DNA from: Bdellovibrio sp. SKB1291214
Lineage (GTDB): Bacteria; Bdellovibrionota; Bdellovibrionia; Bdellovibrionales; Bdellovibrionaceae
DNA length: 64,000 nt
Direction of reading: 5' to 3'
Assembly: GCF_002209355.2 (NCBI RefSeq)
Contig: NZ_CP106855.1
Coordinates: forward strand, 3,286,001 to 3,350,000
The position numbers and the translations under genes are program-made. The notes beneath the pieces were generated by a model. It searched no databases and was not told where the DNA came from. It was given only the letters and a program-made list of their open reading frames with translations. Below are positions 18,858 to 26,966 of the stretch, one piece after another (the stretch's first letter is position 1; each line of letters begins with the position of its first letter).

Positions 18858-20043
18858 ATAATCCTCCATGGCGTTTTTGCGGGGAGATGGGCTCATTCAC
18901 TCCCACGACGTAATTCCAATTCCCCCAGTTACTAGCGGCATCATAATCGATCAGCATCTCTTCAAAATAGCGAGCGCCCCAACGCCAATCCAGGCTTAAG
19001 GTTTCGGTCAGATAATTCGCGACGTCTTGCCGACCTCGATAGGAAAGGAAGCCGGTTTCATTCAGCTCTTTCATGTTTCCGTCGACATACTCGCGACCTG
19101 TTGCTCCTACTTTCCAGCTTTTGAAAAGTTCTTGTTGAAGCCGATCATCCACAAGTGGTTGATGTGTGGGATTCGTATCTGCTTGAAATAAAAATGGTCC
19201 TAATTTCAGAGCGTAGTATTTGAAAAAATCTCGACGCAAAAGATCCATCAACATCCAGTTGGTTGAATCGTTGGAGGTGCGCTCCTTTTCGTAAGCTTTC
19301 ACTTCCCAATAAATCACTCGCGGCGATAAGCTACCGTTTGAAAGCCACGGTGAAAATTTAGAGCTATCATCAAAACTCATCAATTCTGAATGAGAGTCTT
19401 TAAAGCTGCGCAATAGATCTTTATCCCAAATGAACTCTTTTAAACGAGTTAATGCTTGGATTTCTCCTCCCGAAAATCTGGAGGGTGTCATAAACATGCG
19501 AAGCTCGCGATTGAGATCCAGTTCAAATTCGTCGGCGTCGATGGGTTCGGGCCATACCAAGGGAATGGGTAAAACCTTTTCAGGAACTTTACTGTTTAAC
19601 AGGACCTGAAACTCTGCCAGGTTTTGCGGAAGCTCTATTAAGGGGAAAGGCAAAACTGATTTTTTCAAAAGGGTGCGTTGGTCAAAGGACATGATTCGAT
19701 CGACAACTGTCCGTGATGTCACCAACTTTTCTTCGCGGGTTTCTTCAGGGGTGTATTCCTCGGTGTAAACCAAGGTATCGATTTTGTATTTATGGATCAG
19801 AGTAGGCAAAACCTCTTCGGGGTGAGCATATGTGATCACCAGGTTATGGCCGCGAGTTTCCAACTCTTTTTCAAGACTCGCCAATGTTTCTAAAAGAAAT
19901 TTACGACGAAATTTTCCAGCGCGACTGAAATTGAGTGGATACGAATAAACGAATAGAACCGCCTCGGCGTTTTGACAGAGCCAAGTTAGTGCTTCGTTAT
20001 CATGGAGTCTGAGATCGTTGCGGAACCAGTAAAGAGCCCTCAT
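18838..20043 (-). CDS. Cryptochrome/photolyase family protein, DASH type, with short C terminus
   Basis: 401 residues. The N-terminal antenna-binding domain starts MRALYWFRNDLRLHDNEAL. The FAD domain includes SRFSGGEIQALTRLKEF, SPWLSNGSLSPRVIYWEV, LLRRDFFKYYALK, and the DASH-type run GFLSYRGRQDVANYL and DYDAASNWGNWNYVVGV. After NYVVGV usual DASH proteins continue ~40-100 residues (GNDPR...RYFNIPKQA); here the protein stops about 20 residues later with unrelated sequence. It is expected to repair pyrimidine dimers in light or act as a blue-light receptor. Confidence 0.85.
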   Translation of the reverse strand: MRALYWFRNDLRLHDNEALTWLCQNAEAVLFVYSYPLNFSRAGKFRRKFLLETLASLEKELETRGHNLVITYAHPEEVLPTLIHKYKIDTLVYTEEYTPEETREEKLVTSRTVVDRIMSFDQRTLLKKSVLPFPLIELPQNLAEFQVLLNSKVPEKVLPIPLVWPEPIDADEFELDLNRELRMFMTPSRFSGGEIQALTRLKEFIWDKDLLRSFKDSHSELMSFDDSSKFSPWLSNGSLSPRVIYWEVKAYEKERTSNDSTNWMLMDLLRRDFFKYYALKLGPFLFQADTNPTHQPLVDDRLQQELFKSWKVGATGREYVDGNMKELNETGFLSYRGRQDVANYLTETLSLDWRWGARYFEEMLIDYDAASNWGNWNYVVGVNEPISPQKRHGGLYDQPGI

Positions 20044-20098
20044 GAAAGAAAGTATATGAGGGCCTCTATAGACGACGAACCTGATTCGTCAGAGAATG

Positions 20099-20626
20099 CT
20101 ATTTTGCAGGAGTATCAGCAGCAGGAGCTTTCGGTTCGCCAGCAGCTGGCACAGTTGCAGCTCCTGGAGTTTCGAACATGGACATTGCAAAGTAAGATTT
20201 GCGGAACGTGCTCCAGTTGTTTGGTCTGACAGATGCCACACGCCAGAAGTAGTGTTTACCTGCTTCAAGTTTAGCAACGTCGAATGTCGTTGCTTTTACG
20301 TGTTGATCTTCAGCTACTAACCATTTGAAATTCGCATCTGTCGCAACTTGAACGTGGTATTCTTGCGCGTCTTTAGCTTCTTTCCATTTCAATGTAACCG
20401 TCTCACCTTTGATCGCAGCGAAATACTCTGGGCTAGTAAGCTCAGGTTTAGCTGGAACTGTTTGCGCTTCTTTGTCCATTTGCTTTGGTGGGAACAAAGA
20501 ATTCATTTTTTTACCAAGTTCTTCTTTCGTGTGAATGTTTGGTCCAGAATGACCTTCAGAAGCAACAACCGGAGCTGTCAAAGCTAGTGTGAATGCAAAC
20601 GCGATAAGAGATGCGAAGATCTTCAT
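20099..20626 (-). CDS. Exported protein with fibronectin-III-like domain
   Basis: 175 residues with a signal peptide (MKIFASLIAFAFTLALTAPVVA). The mature part has a helical N-terminal segment, then residues ~58-150 with a beta-sandwich pattern like fibronectin type III (VTLKWKEAKDAQEYHVQVATD and HYFWRVASVRPN), and an Ala/Pro-rich tail. It resembles periplasmic or surface FnIII proteins that bind other macromolecules; no enzymatic motif is visible. It stands alone, between the photolyase gene and rnpB. Confidence 0.8.
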   Translation of the reverse strand: MKIFASLIAFAFTLALTAPVVASEGHSGPNIHTKEELGKKMNSLFPPKQMDKEAQTVPAKPELTSPEYFAAIKGETVTLKWKEAKDAQEYHVQVATDANFKWLVAEDQHVKATTFDVAKLEAGKHYFWRVASVRPNNWSTFRKSYFAMSMFETPGAATVPAAGEPKAPAADTPAK

Positions 20627-20720
20627 ATAAAATTCCTTTTGTAGTCAGTGAGTTGAAAGTAAAATAAATATGTGACGAAGAAAACCCTCTTGCGAATTTT
20701 GCTGGAGGGTGTTAAAAAAT

Positions 20721-21105
20721 GCGTCGGTTTTGCGGATGATCGCTCTGATAATATTCTAAATATTTGATATCAGGGAGGAAAGTCCGGACTCCATATGGCA
20801 GCGCAAGGGGTAACGCCCCTCTAGGGTAACCTAAGGAACAGTGGAACAGAGAGAATGTCCGGGGCATTGAGCCTGACACCGGGAACGGGAGGGTCAGGGG
20901 AGCCGCCGGAGTGAAAACAGCCAAACTCTGCGCGGAGCAAGATCAAATAGGGTGACACTAGTAGGGCGGCCAGCCCGTAGTCACCGGGTAAGATCGCTTG
21001 AGGGCGACAGTAATGTCGCTCCTAGAGGAATGATCATCCAAATCTATCGGGACAATTATGGGACCAGGTAGATAGGACAGAATCCGGCTTAAAGCAAAAC
21101 CGATA
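20721..21105 (+). ncRNA. rnpB: RNase P RNA, type A
   Basis: The universal 5' core GAGGAAAGTCCGGACTCC lies at about 20775-20792 and the 3' core ACAGAATCCGGCTTA at about 21076-21092. The P1 helix is a perfect 10-bp pair: TCGGTTTTGC (20724-20733) with GCAAAACCGA (21094-21103). The internal J/P elements are standard, for example ACCGGGAACGG. The RNA is the catalytic subunit that trims tRNA 5' leaders. The boundaries are set from the P1 ends and may be a few bases off. A hairpin element follows directly. Confidence 0.95.
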
Positions 21106-21115
21106 TCCCACCTTC

Positions 21116-21225
21116 CAAAAAACGACCGCAAAGGGGCCATTGGCTTCGTTGCTGCGTCGTCGGCGTACTGATTGTACGCCTTCCTCCTGGCGCCTCGCCA
21201 CTGACCCCTTTTCGATCGTTTTTTT
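21116..21225. repeat. Long hairpin element directly after rnpB
   Basis: Outer arms 21116-21138 and 21203-21225 pair over ~23 positions with 3 differences; the inner hairpin GGCGTAC-TGATT-GTACGCC (21162-21180) is perfect. In RNA of the minus strand, two of the differences become G-U wobbles, giving one mismatch. T-tracts lie at both ends. It may terminate rnpB, or be a separate structured RNA or repeat. Confidence 0.5.
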
Positions 21226-21386
21226 CCGTCTTCGTTCTGGGAGGCTGGCTTGCAGCGCGCTTTGCTTGCTGCTCGCTATTTTTGGCTTCTGTTTATTTCT
21301 TTAACAGCGAAAAATCCTTTATCTCCTATAGGTTGCGGCTTTTATGGGTCCTGGAATTGCTATTGAATCCGGCGTTGGAGACTTCA

Positions 21387-22604
21387 ATGCCTTTTTGTCG
21401 TGGGATTTTAGCTTTTTTCGGCTTTATGATTCTTGGCAGTTTTGCTTATGGGCAAAACCGTTGTGAGTCTGTTTTTGCTGTTGAGCAAAGTTCTGTCTAT
21501 CAGGCGACTAAGGATTTCGTTGAGAATGAGTTCAATCGTGTTTTGAAAGATGAGCAGATGGCGTTAGTTGATCGCTTGGTGAATCAGCGTGCTGATTATA
21601 CTTTGGCGGATCAGAGAGCTTTCTTTGAGTTGCTGACGATGATGTCCACTCACGATGTTTTGCTAAAGCGTGAAGTGGAGTTGGCTTTGGATCGTAAGGT
21701 TTCTGATCAAGAGGCTACGGCTTTGCAACTTGCGCGTGGCTTGGGTCGTACTGAGCCTGGCGTTCGCGAAAATCTTTTGGCGTTTTCTGATAATTATACT
21801 CGTGACCAAATTGCTCGTAAGGACCGTATCTTGGAGCTTGCGGGATTTTCTTTGGCGGATCGCTTGTCGTTGCAAGGGTCTAAGATCGTGAATGATTCTT
21901 TGACTCGTTATACGGCTGAAAACCTGTATGCGGATCAAGCTAAGGTCACGCCGGCGCAAGCAGAGGCGATGAATAAAGCAGTGCTTGATCAGATGAAGGC
22001 GATCTCGACTGTAAATCCAGGAACGGGTCGCAAAAACTCTATCAATGCCTCTGAAGCAAAAAGTATCTATGAAGCAGTGACCCGCAATCCGGTGACTCGT
22101 TTGTTGAATGTGAAAAAGTACGATCCAAGTGGGCAACTGGGTTTTTGTTTTGGGCGTGCGATGAATTCGCATCTTGAGTCTTTGCATCGCGGAGTCGATA
22201 ACGCTTCTATTCGCAAAGTTTACGTTGTTGGTCAGATGAAAGCACTGGTTGGCGATACGGTTTGGACTTTTCATGTGGCGACGGCTGTGAAAAATTCTGA
22301 AGGCGGCTGGTGGATTATCGACCCGTTCTTTGGCAAGGCCGTTTCCATTGAGAAATGGTACGAGCGCATGCACAAACACGATGTTGATGGAAAACTGCGC
22401 GTCTATGTTACGGAGCCTCAACGTTTAACAGCAGGCAAGAGCACTCGTTACGACAAAGAGCATTTGATGTCGTCGTGGTACAACGGCTATTTCAAAAACC
22501 TATTTGAATATTACGGTCAAAAAGCTCGCAACGAGCTTCCTGCAAAACCATTCTATATGAAAATCTTCGATTGGGTCTTATCAGTCATTAATCTAGGAAT
22601 TTAA
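21387..22604 (+). CDS. Exported protein-glutaminase-like enzyme (Cys-His-Asp triad)
   Basis: 405 residues from the ATG at 21387, which has GGAG before it and starts a signal peptide (MPFCRGILAFFGFMILGSFAYG). The ~200-residue helical middle may be a propeptide. The C-terminal region shows a transglutaminase/protein-glutaminase-like order of C254 (LGFCFGRAMNSH), H296 (VWTFHVATAV) and D312 (WWIIDPFFGKAV). Proteins of that fold deamidate protein-bound glutamine. If right, this could alter host or prey proteins outside the cytoplasm. The family call rests only on the triad spacing and neighbouring residues. A REP arm begins 4 bp after the stop. Confidence 0.6.
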   Translation: MPFCRGILAFFGFMILGSFAYGQNRCESVFAVEQSSVYQATKDFVENEFNRVLKDEQMALVDRLVNQRADYTLADQRAFFELLTMMSTHDVLLKREVELALDRKVSDQEATALQLARGLGRTEPGVRENLLAFSDNYTRDQIARKDRILELAGFSLADRLSLQGSKIVNDSLTRYTAENLYADQAKVTPAQAEAMNKAVLDQMKAISTVNPGTGRKNSINASEAKSIYEAVTRNPVTRLLNVKKYDPSGQLGFCFGRAMNSHLESLHRGVDNASIRKVYVVGQMKALVGDTVWTFHVATAVKNSEGGWWIIDPFFGKAVSIEKWYERMHKHDVDGKLRVYVTEPQRLTAGKSTRYDKEHLMSSWYNGYFKNLFEYYGQKARNELPAKPFYMKIFDWVLSVINLGI

Positions 22605-22607
22605 AAG

Positions 22608-23356
22608 GTGCCAGGTCCTATTTACGGATGCAGAGCGCCTTCACATGATACTCTCCGCGATGCCAAGCTGTAGGGGTTTTTGGAGGGTTTCTAACTCATG
22701 CCTAGAGCAAGAACAGTTTCGCAATCCCTTTTTCCCTATAATATAAGTGCCCGATGTATAAATCGTGAATGGTTTCATGTTCCTATGGATCAAGTTTGGA
22801 ATATTTTTTGTGATGAACTATCTTATGCGCACAAAGAATATAACCTTTTGATTCATAGCTTTATTTTAATGAGTAATCATTTTCATCTTATTGCATCTAC
22901 TCCTGATGCAAATGTCAGCAAGTGTATGCAGCAATTTATGTATCGAGTAAGTCGACGGTTAACTCGAGCAGGGAATCGTATCAATCAGACATTTGCAGGT
23001 CGTCATTACAAGTGCATCTTGCAACATCACAATTACTACTTGAATGCGTATAAATATAATTACCGAAATCCAGTCACGGCTGGAATTTGTGAAAAAGTTG
23101 AAGAGTATCCTTATAGTTCATTGCGAATGAAGTTAGGGCTTTCTCCACAAGTAATTCCTCTGTGTGAAGATAGTACGTTTATTTCGGATAGAGTTGGAAC
23201 GTTGAGATGGCTGAATACAAGCCCAGATTCAGAAAAGCTCGAGGGCTTCAGAGTGGGATTAAAGCATCAATACTTTAAGTCCAAGAAGCATCGAAACACA
23301 AACAAGCCAATTCTCTCTGAGAATGACTTGTTGTGATAAGAAATAGGACCTGGCAC
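22608..23356 (+). mobile_element. RAYT cassette flanked by family-1 REP arms
   Basis: The left arm GTGCCAGGTCCTATTTACG (22608-22626) and the right arm 23341-23356 (16 bp of the complement) bound one transposase gene. The insert lies between the glutaminase-like gene and the ABC-2 permease gene, with only a few bases on each side. The 70 bp after the left arm are GC-rich and contain a GTAGGGG string. The cassette is more AT-rich than its surroundings, judged by eye. Confidence 0.85.
22698..23336 (+). CDS. REP-associated tyrosine transposase (Y1 HUH, IS200-like)
   Basis: 212 residues, usual for RAYTs. The N terminus MPRARTVSQSLFPYNISARC is of the expected form. The HUH metal motif is H61-F-H63 (MSNHFHLIAS). 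A conserved C-terminal tract follows: GRHYKCILQHHNYYLNAYKY with the catalytic Tyr probably there, then the N-P-V of NYRNPVTAG. RAYTs cut and rejoin single-stranded DNA at REP sequences and are usually single-copy and domesticated. The frame is intact with GGAGGG ~10 nt upstream, so it may be active. Confidence 0.9.
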   Translation: MPRARTVSQSLFPYNISARCINREWFHVPMDQVWNIFCDELSYAHKEYNLLIHSFILMSNHFHLIASTPDANVSKCMQQFMYRVSRRLTRAGNRINQTFAGRHYKCILQHHNYYLNAYKYNYRNPVTAGICEKVEEYPYSSLRMKLGLSPQVIPLCEDSTFISDRVGTLRWLNTSPDSEKLEGFRVGLKHQYFKSKKHRNTNKPILSENDLL

Positions 23357-23359
23357 CTA

Positions 23360-24154
23360 TTAAGAACTCGCGCTTGAGTATGATTTTAGAGCAAACTTCC
23401 AGAATTTGTTGGAGAGGTAAATCAGCAGTGCTGCGAGTACGATCACCCAGGCGAAAAGCTCGTACGGTGGCGGTTCAAGCAATGCCTTGGCTGGGACGCT
23501 GGCGATGACTCCCACGGGGAGGGCGGTTAGTAATAACCACTTCAACCACGGAACGTAAATCGAATCAGGGCGCATTCCTAATCGATAGATTTGATACCAG
23601 ATGAATTGCAAGTTTTCAGATCTAGCAAATATCACGGCGGTCGCTGCCATCGTGAATCTCATCGCGTAGAGAGCGATCAATCCGCATGGAATTAAAATGA
23701 TCAACCAGAACAAACGAAGCCACTCAAAGTCTGGCATTTGCAATAAGCTATATACAAACCATGCTGTTGCGATTCCCAAATTTCCGATCGCGGGTGTCGA
23801 CGCTTTTTGAAGACTGATCATAAATTGCGAGTTTGCCGGTTTTGCGAGTAGCAAATCCAAATCGCCTTTTCTGACTTTTTCTGAGAACTGGTCCAAGTTT
23901 TCAGAGAGGATGATCATGTAAAGTGCGTCGACGACAAAGACCACTCCCAGAAATACGCGCATTTGGGCCTGGTTCCACGCGCCAATCATCGGTGTGTGAA
24001 GGAAGAGAACTTCGAAGGTCATGATCTGAGCAATATACCAAAAGATATCCGTCACGATACGAGTTAAGAAGTTCACGCGATATTCAAGGTCGGCGATGAA
24101 ACTTGCGCGAAACATTGAAACATAAAGGAGCCAGTACTTTTTAATCACAGTCAT
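23360..24154 (-). CDS. ABC-2 type permease (DUF990/PF06182-like), second subunit
   Basis: About 264 residues from ATG 24154, which has GGGAG eight bases before it. Six helices are predicted. The start KKYWLLYVSMFRASFIADLEYRVNF and ENLDQFSEKVRKGDLDLLLAKPAN are typical of the permease family paired with an ATPase of the ABC-2 type. It starts 1 bp after the stop of the first permease. The heterodimer probably exports a drug-like or envelope component. The 3' end lies 3 bp from the right REP arm of the RAYT cassette. Confidence 0.85.
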   Translation of the reverse strand: MTVIKKYWLLYVSMFRASFIADLEYRVNFLTRIVTDIFWYIAQIMTFEVLFLHTPMIGAWNQAQMRVFLGVVFVVDALYMIILSENLDQFSEKVRKGDLDLLLAKPANSQFMISLQKASTPAIGNLGIATAWFVYSLLQMPDFEWLRLFWLIILIPCGLIALYAMRFTMAATAVIFARSENLQFIWYQIYRLGMRPDSIYVPWLKWLLLTALPVGVIASVPAKALLEPPPYELFAWVIVLAALLIYLSNKFWKFALKSYSSASS

Positions 24155-24155
24155 C

Positions 24156-24974
24156 TTACGCTCCCGTTCCTGTGTAAGCATTAAGTCCGCGCTTCCAGAT
24201 CAGTGCACCGATGATGTTCACAACCACGATACCAATCGTCACTGAAACGAAGGATTGGTAGACGGAAGAGATCTCCAAACGGCCCGTCAGGTAACCTACC
24301 GGAACATAAACACCAGAACTGAATGGCAATGCAATCACGATGGACTTCATGGGCTCGGGCATTAAATCCAAAGGGAAAAGCTCGCCGGTTAACAACCACA
24401 GAGCTAAATTTTTAGCTCCCGTGAAGGAGTAGATTTTATTTAAATGGAAGGCACAAGCGGCCACCACGAAACTAATCGAATGCACCAAAACTAAGTAATA
24501 GAACTCCAAAGCAAAGGCCATTGGCAGTCGTTCAAATTTAGTCGGCAGTGCAAAGATAATTACGGCTAAAACAGGAATGACCATAGAAACGACGGTCGTA
24601 ACAAACTTATATCCCATCAACTGCGAGAAATAATATTCATAGTATGTCATGGGCCGAGTCAGGATGGCGTTGATACTGCCCGAGTCGATTTCTTGAATCA
24701 TGCGGAATTCATACATCCAGCTTGTGCAAATCCGGGCAAAGAAAGCGCCCCACAGAGCATAGGCCAAATAGTATTCACGAGAGAAACCTGCGATTTCGGT
24801 CGTGGCAGCTCCACGGAATACTGCTATCCACAACAGAATCTCAATTCCTGTAGTTAGCGCTGGTTGTAAAACAGCGTCGACAAAATAATTCAGTCTGTAC
24901 TCAAGATTGGAAACAATCGCGAGCTTAGCGAACGCGAGATTCCGTTTCCAAAAAACGGCGAATGACTTCTTCAA
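24156..24974 (-). CDS. ABC-2 type permease, first subunit
   Basis: 272 residues, six predicted helices. Starts FWKRNLAFAKLAIVSNLEYR, with EIDSGSINAILTRPMTYYEYYF, which is the same amphipathic element as in the neighbouring permease, and a following GAKNLALWLLTGELFPLDLMP. The start lies inside the 3' end of the ATPase gene (50-bp overlap), so the two are translated together. It makes the membrane channel with the second permease. Confidence 0.87.
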   Translation of the reverse strand: MKKSFAVFWKRNLAFAKLAIVSNLEYRLNYFVDAVLQPALTTGIEILLWIAVFRGAATTEIAGFSREYYLAYALWGAFFARICTSWMYEFRMIQEIDSGSINAILTRPMTYYEYYFSQLMGYKFVTTVVSMVIPVLAVIIFALPTKFERLPMAFALEFYYLVLVHSISFVVAACAFHLNKIYSFTGAKNLALWLLTGELFPLDLMPEPMKSIVIALPFSSGVYVPVGYLTGRLEISSVYQSFVSVTIGIVVVNIIGALIWKRGLNAYTGTGA

Positions 24975-25755
24975 AATCGACCTCTTGATTTTCAGCTTGT
25001 TCTTTATTTGAGTTCGCTACGAACTCGTCCACTGTGCCTTGATAAACGATATTGCCCTTGCTGATCAGAAGTAATTTGTCAGCAAGTTGAGCGATATCAT
25101 CCATGTAGTGGCTAGTAAGAATAATTGTCGGAGCTTTCTCTTTTACATATTGATCTAAGAACTCACGAATGGTTTCTTGCGCCACGATATCTAGTCCAAT
25201 TGTGGGTTCATCTAAGAAAAGAATCTGTGGTTCGTGCAAAAGTGCGCCGATGATCTCCATCTTCATACGCTCTCCCAATGACAAGCGACGAAGCTGAGTG
25301 TGCAGCACGTGAGAACACTGAAGCATCTCTGCCAAGTGAGCGACACGTTTGCGCGCACCCGCTGGATCTAAATCATAAATACGTGCAAGCAGCGCATAGG
25401 AATCAGCAGGGGAGATGTCCCACCACAACTGATTTTTTTGTCCCAAAAGAATACTGATTTGGCGAAGAAATTCGTTTTTTCTTTCCCACGGACGATACCC
25501 CAGAACGCGCGCTTCACCGGCAGTGGGAGTGACTAGACCTGAAAGCATTTTTAAGAGCGTGGTTTTACCAGCACCATTGGCACCAACCAGTCCAACGATT
25601 TGCCCTGATTCAATTTGCAAAGTTGTTTTATTCAGAGCTACTTTTTCTTGGTATTGTCGATTGAAAAAGCCCTTGAGGGAATTCGTGAACCCTTCGGGCT
25701 TTTGGTAGCTCTTGTAAGTACGTGTGAGATCTTGTGTTTCAATTACTATCGCCAT
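24925..25755 (-). CDS. ABC transporter ATP-binding protein (ABC-2 exporter)
   Basis: 276 residues. Walker A GANGAGKTT, Q-loop region ISILLGQKNQLWWD, signature LSLGERMKME, Walker B ILFLDEPTIGLD and the H-loop LTSHYMDD are all intact. The N-terminal insert TNSLKGFFNRQY precedes the core, as in the NatA/DrrA-like proteins of this export class. It heads the three-gene operon with the two permeases at 24156-24974 and 23360-24154 and is expected to power export. Confidence 0.95.
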   Translation of the reverse strand: MAIVIETQDLTRTYKSYQKPEGFTNSLKGFFNRQYQEKVALNKTTLQIESGQIVGLVGANGAGKTTLLKMLSGLVTPTAGEARVLGYRPWERKNEFLRQISILLGQKNQLWWDISPADSYALLARIYDLDPAGARKRVAHLAEMLQCSHVLHTQLRRLSLGERMKMEIIGALLHEPQILFLDEPTIGLDIVAQETIREFLDQYVKEKAPTIILTSHYMDDIAQLADKLLLISKGNIVYQGTVDEFVANSNKEQAENQEVDFEEVIRRFLETESRVR

Positions 25756-25769
25756 TCGGCGATCATAGA

Positions 25770-26297
25770 CTAGTTCACGCCTAAAGAGAAGTCAGCTTGG
25801 CGGTCCTCGTCAGTAAAGAACGTAAAGAAGTCGGGGGAAACAAAGCTTTCCTCGGCAATACGCCCCTCAACACAGCCTTTTAAAGAAGCTTTTGTTCCAT
25901 CAAATGCGCACTCTGAAGTATTCCATGCTTTTTCAGAGTAACGAATTTTAAACCCCACAACCTTGTTGCCTTTGAAAAACGCCACAGCTGAATCCAGGCG
26001 AGTGCGTCCTGCTGAATGGAAGTCGCCTTCTAAAATCGTGTCGCCCCAGATTTGGGCTTGAGTGAAAGCAACTTTGCGAAGGATGTCCGTTTGTTCTTGG
26101 GTTAGTTTATTCAATCGAGAGCTTTGGTTGTAGACCAACACAGCCGAATAAGGCGCCTTGCAAGGATCTTGAGAGCACGCGTTCACGAAATGAGCAGCCT
26201 CATCATAAAAGCGATCACCATTGGGACCCATTTGATCCGCGATAGCCAAGGATGCAGTCAGAGTCAAAGCCGTTGCTAGAAACATTTTTGAAATCAT
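25770..26297 (-). CDS. Exported protein of unknown function
   Basis: 175 residues from the ATG at 26297 with GAGGTGG just upstream. The signal peptide is MISKMFLATALTLTASLAIA, followed by DQMGPNGDRFYDEAAHF. Four cysteines (NACSQDPC, TSECAFD, KGCVEG) could make two disulfides, which fits a periplasmic location. No known domain is recognised. An upstream in-frame extension to 26504 overlaps the GNAT gene and looks non-coding. The gene is 14 bp downstream of the ABC ATPase start, on the same strand. Confidence 0.7.
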   Translation of the reverse strand: MISKMFLATALTLTASLAIADQMGPNGDRFYDEAAHFVNACSQDPCKAPYSAVLVYNQSSRLNKLTQEQTDILRKVAFTQAQIWGDTILEGDFHSAGRTRLDSAVAFFKGNKVVGFKIRYSEKAWNTSECAFDGTKASLKGCVEGRIAEESFVSPDFFTFFTDEDRQADFSLGVN

Positions 26298-26430
26298 AAG
26301 CCACCTCGCGTGCCTAAAAGATAGGCCCATTCGAGGTAAACTTTTAATACATAGAGAAGAAGTTATTATGCAATTCATGCACAGCACCTCGAATGAAGCG
26401 CGTGCAGAGAAGGACTTAACTTGGCACCTT

Positions 26431-26958
26431 TTACGAGAGTTTGCGTTCCATGACGACGAACTCAAGATTCTGGACCTTGGGAATGCCGAAGCGTTCGTCG
26501 CCATAGGGAAATGGCTTCTTTTCGCCAGTTAATTTGAAACCTTGTTTTTCATAGAACTTTACAAGCTCCGTGCGAACAGAAATCACAGTCATATACAGAT
26601 GCGTACAGCCCCAGAATTGAGCGAAGGCTTCGCTTTCTTCTAAAAGCATTTTTCCGATTCCTTGGCCTTGTAAAGTGGGATCTACAGTCAACATTCCGAC
26701 GTAACATTTACCGCCGTGATTTTCCAAATGAACACAACCCAGAAGCTGTCCTGTGTCGTCGTCTTCGGCGATCAAGATAACAGAATTATCGCGTTCTATA
26801 ATTTCTGAAATACCTTCCTCGTCGGCACGTTGACCACCCAATAGATCTGCCTCCGTTGTCCAACCTTGTTTTGAGCTTTCGCCGCGGTACGCGGAATTGA
26901 TCAGCTCAACTAGTTCTTCAACGTGGCTTTCATCGGCTTGGGTAAATTCAATATGCAT
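26431..26958 (-). CDS. GNAT-family N-acetyltransferase
   Basis: 175 residues. Motif A for acetyl-CoA pyrophosphate is VDPTLQGQGIGKMLL, motif B includes LYMTVISVRTELVKFYEKQGF, and the start HIEFTQADESHVEELVELI fits the fold. The C terminus has F-G-I-P-K-V-Q-N-L-E-F-V-V-M-E-R. The substrate is unknown: amino acid, peptide or small amine. The following gene on the same strand is 133 bp away; the upstream methyltransferase is 8 bp away, so the two are probably one operon. Confidence 0.9.
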   Translation of the reverse strand: MHIEFTQADESHVEELVELINSAYRGESSKQGWTTEADLLGGQRADEEGISEIIERDNSVILIAEDDDTGQLLGCVHLENHGGKCYVGMLTVDPTLQGQGIGKMLLEESEAFAQFWGCTHLYMTVISVRTELVKFYEKQGFKLTGEKKPFPYGDERFGIPKVQNLEFVVMERKLS

Positions 26959-26966
26959 TTTGATAC

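Noticed and set aside
18838-18912. Frameshift as the cause of the short photolyase C terminus
   Set aside because: The alternative frame does not restore a GVGNDPR-type DASH ending, so I cannot support a frameshift.
21663-22421. 252-codon frame on the minus strand inside the glutaminase-like gene
   Set aside because: Basic, His/Arg-rich product typical of an antisense shadow; the plus strand has a signal peptide and a consistent domain.
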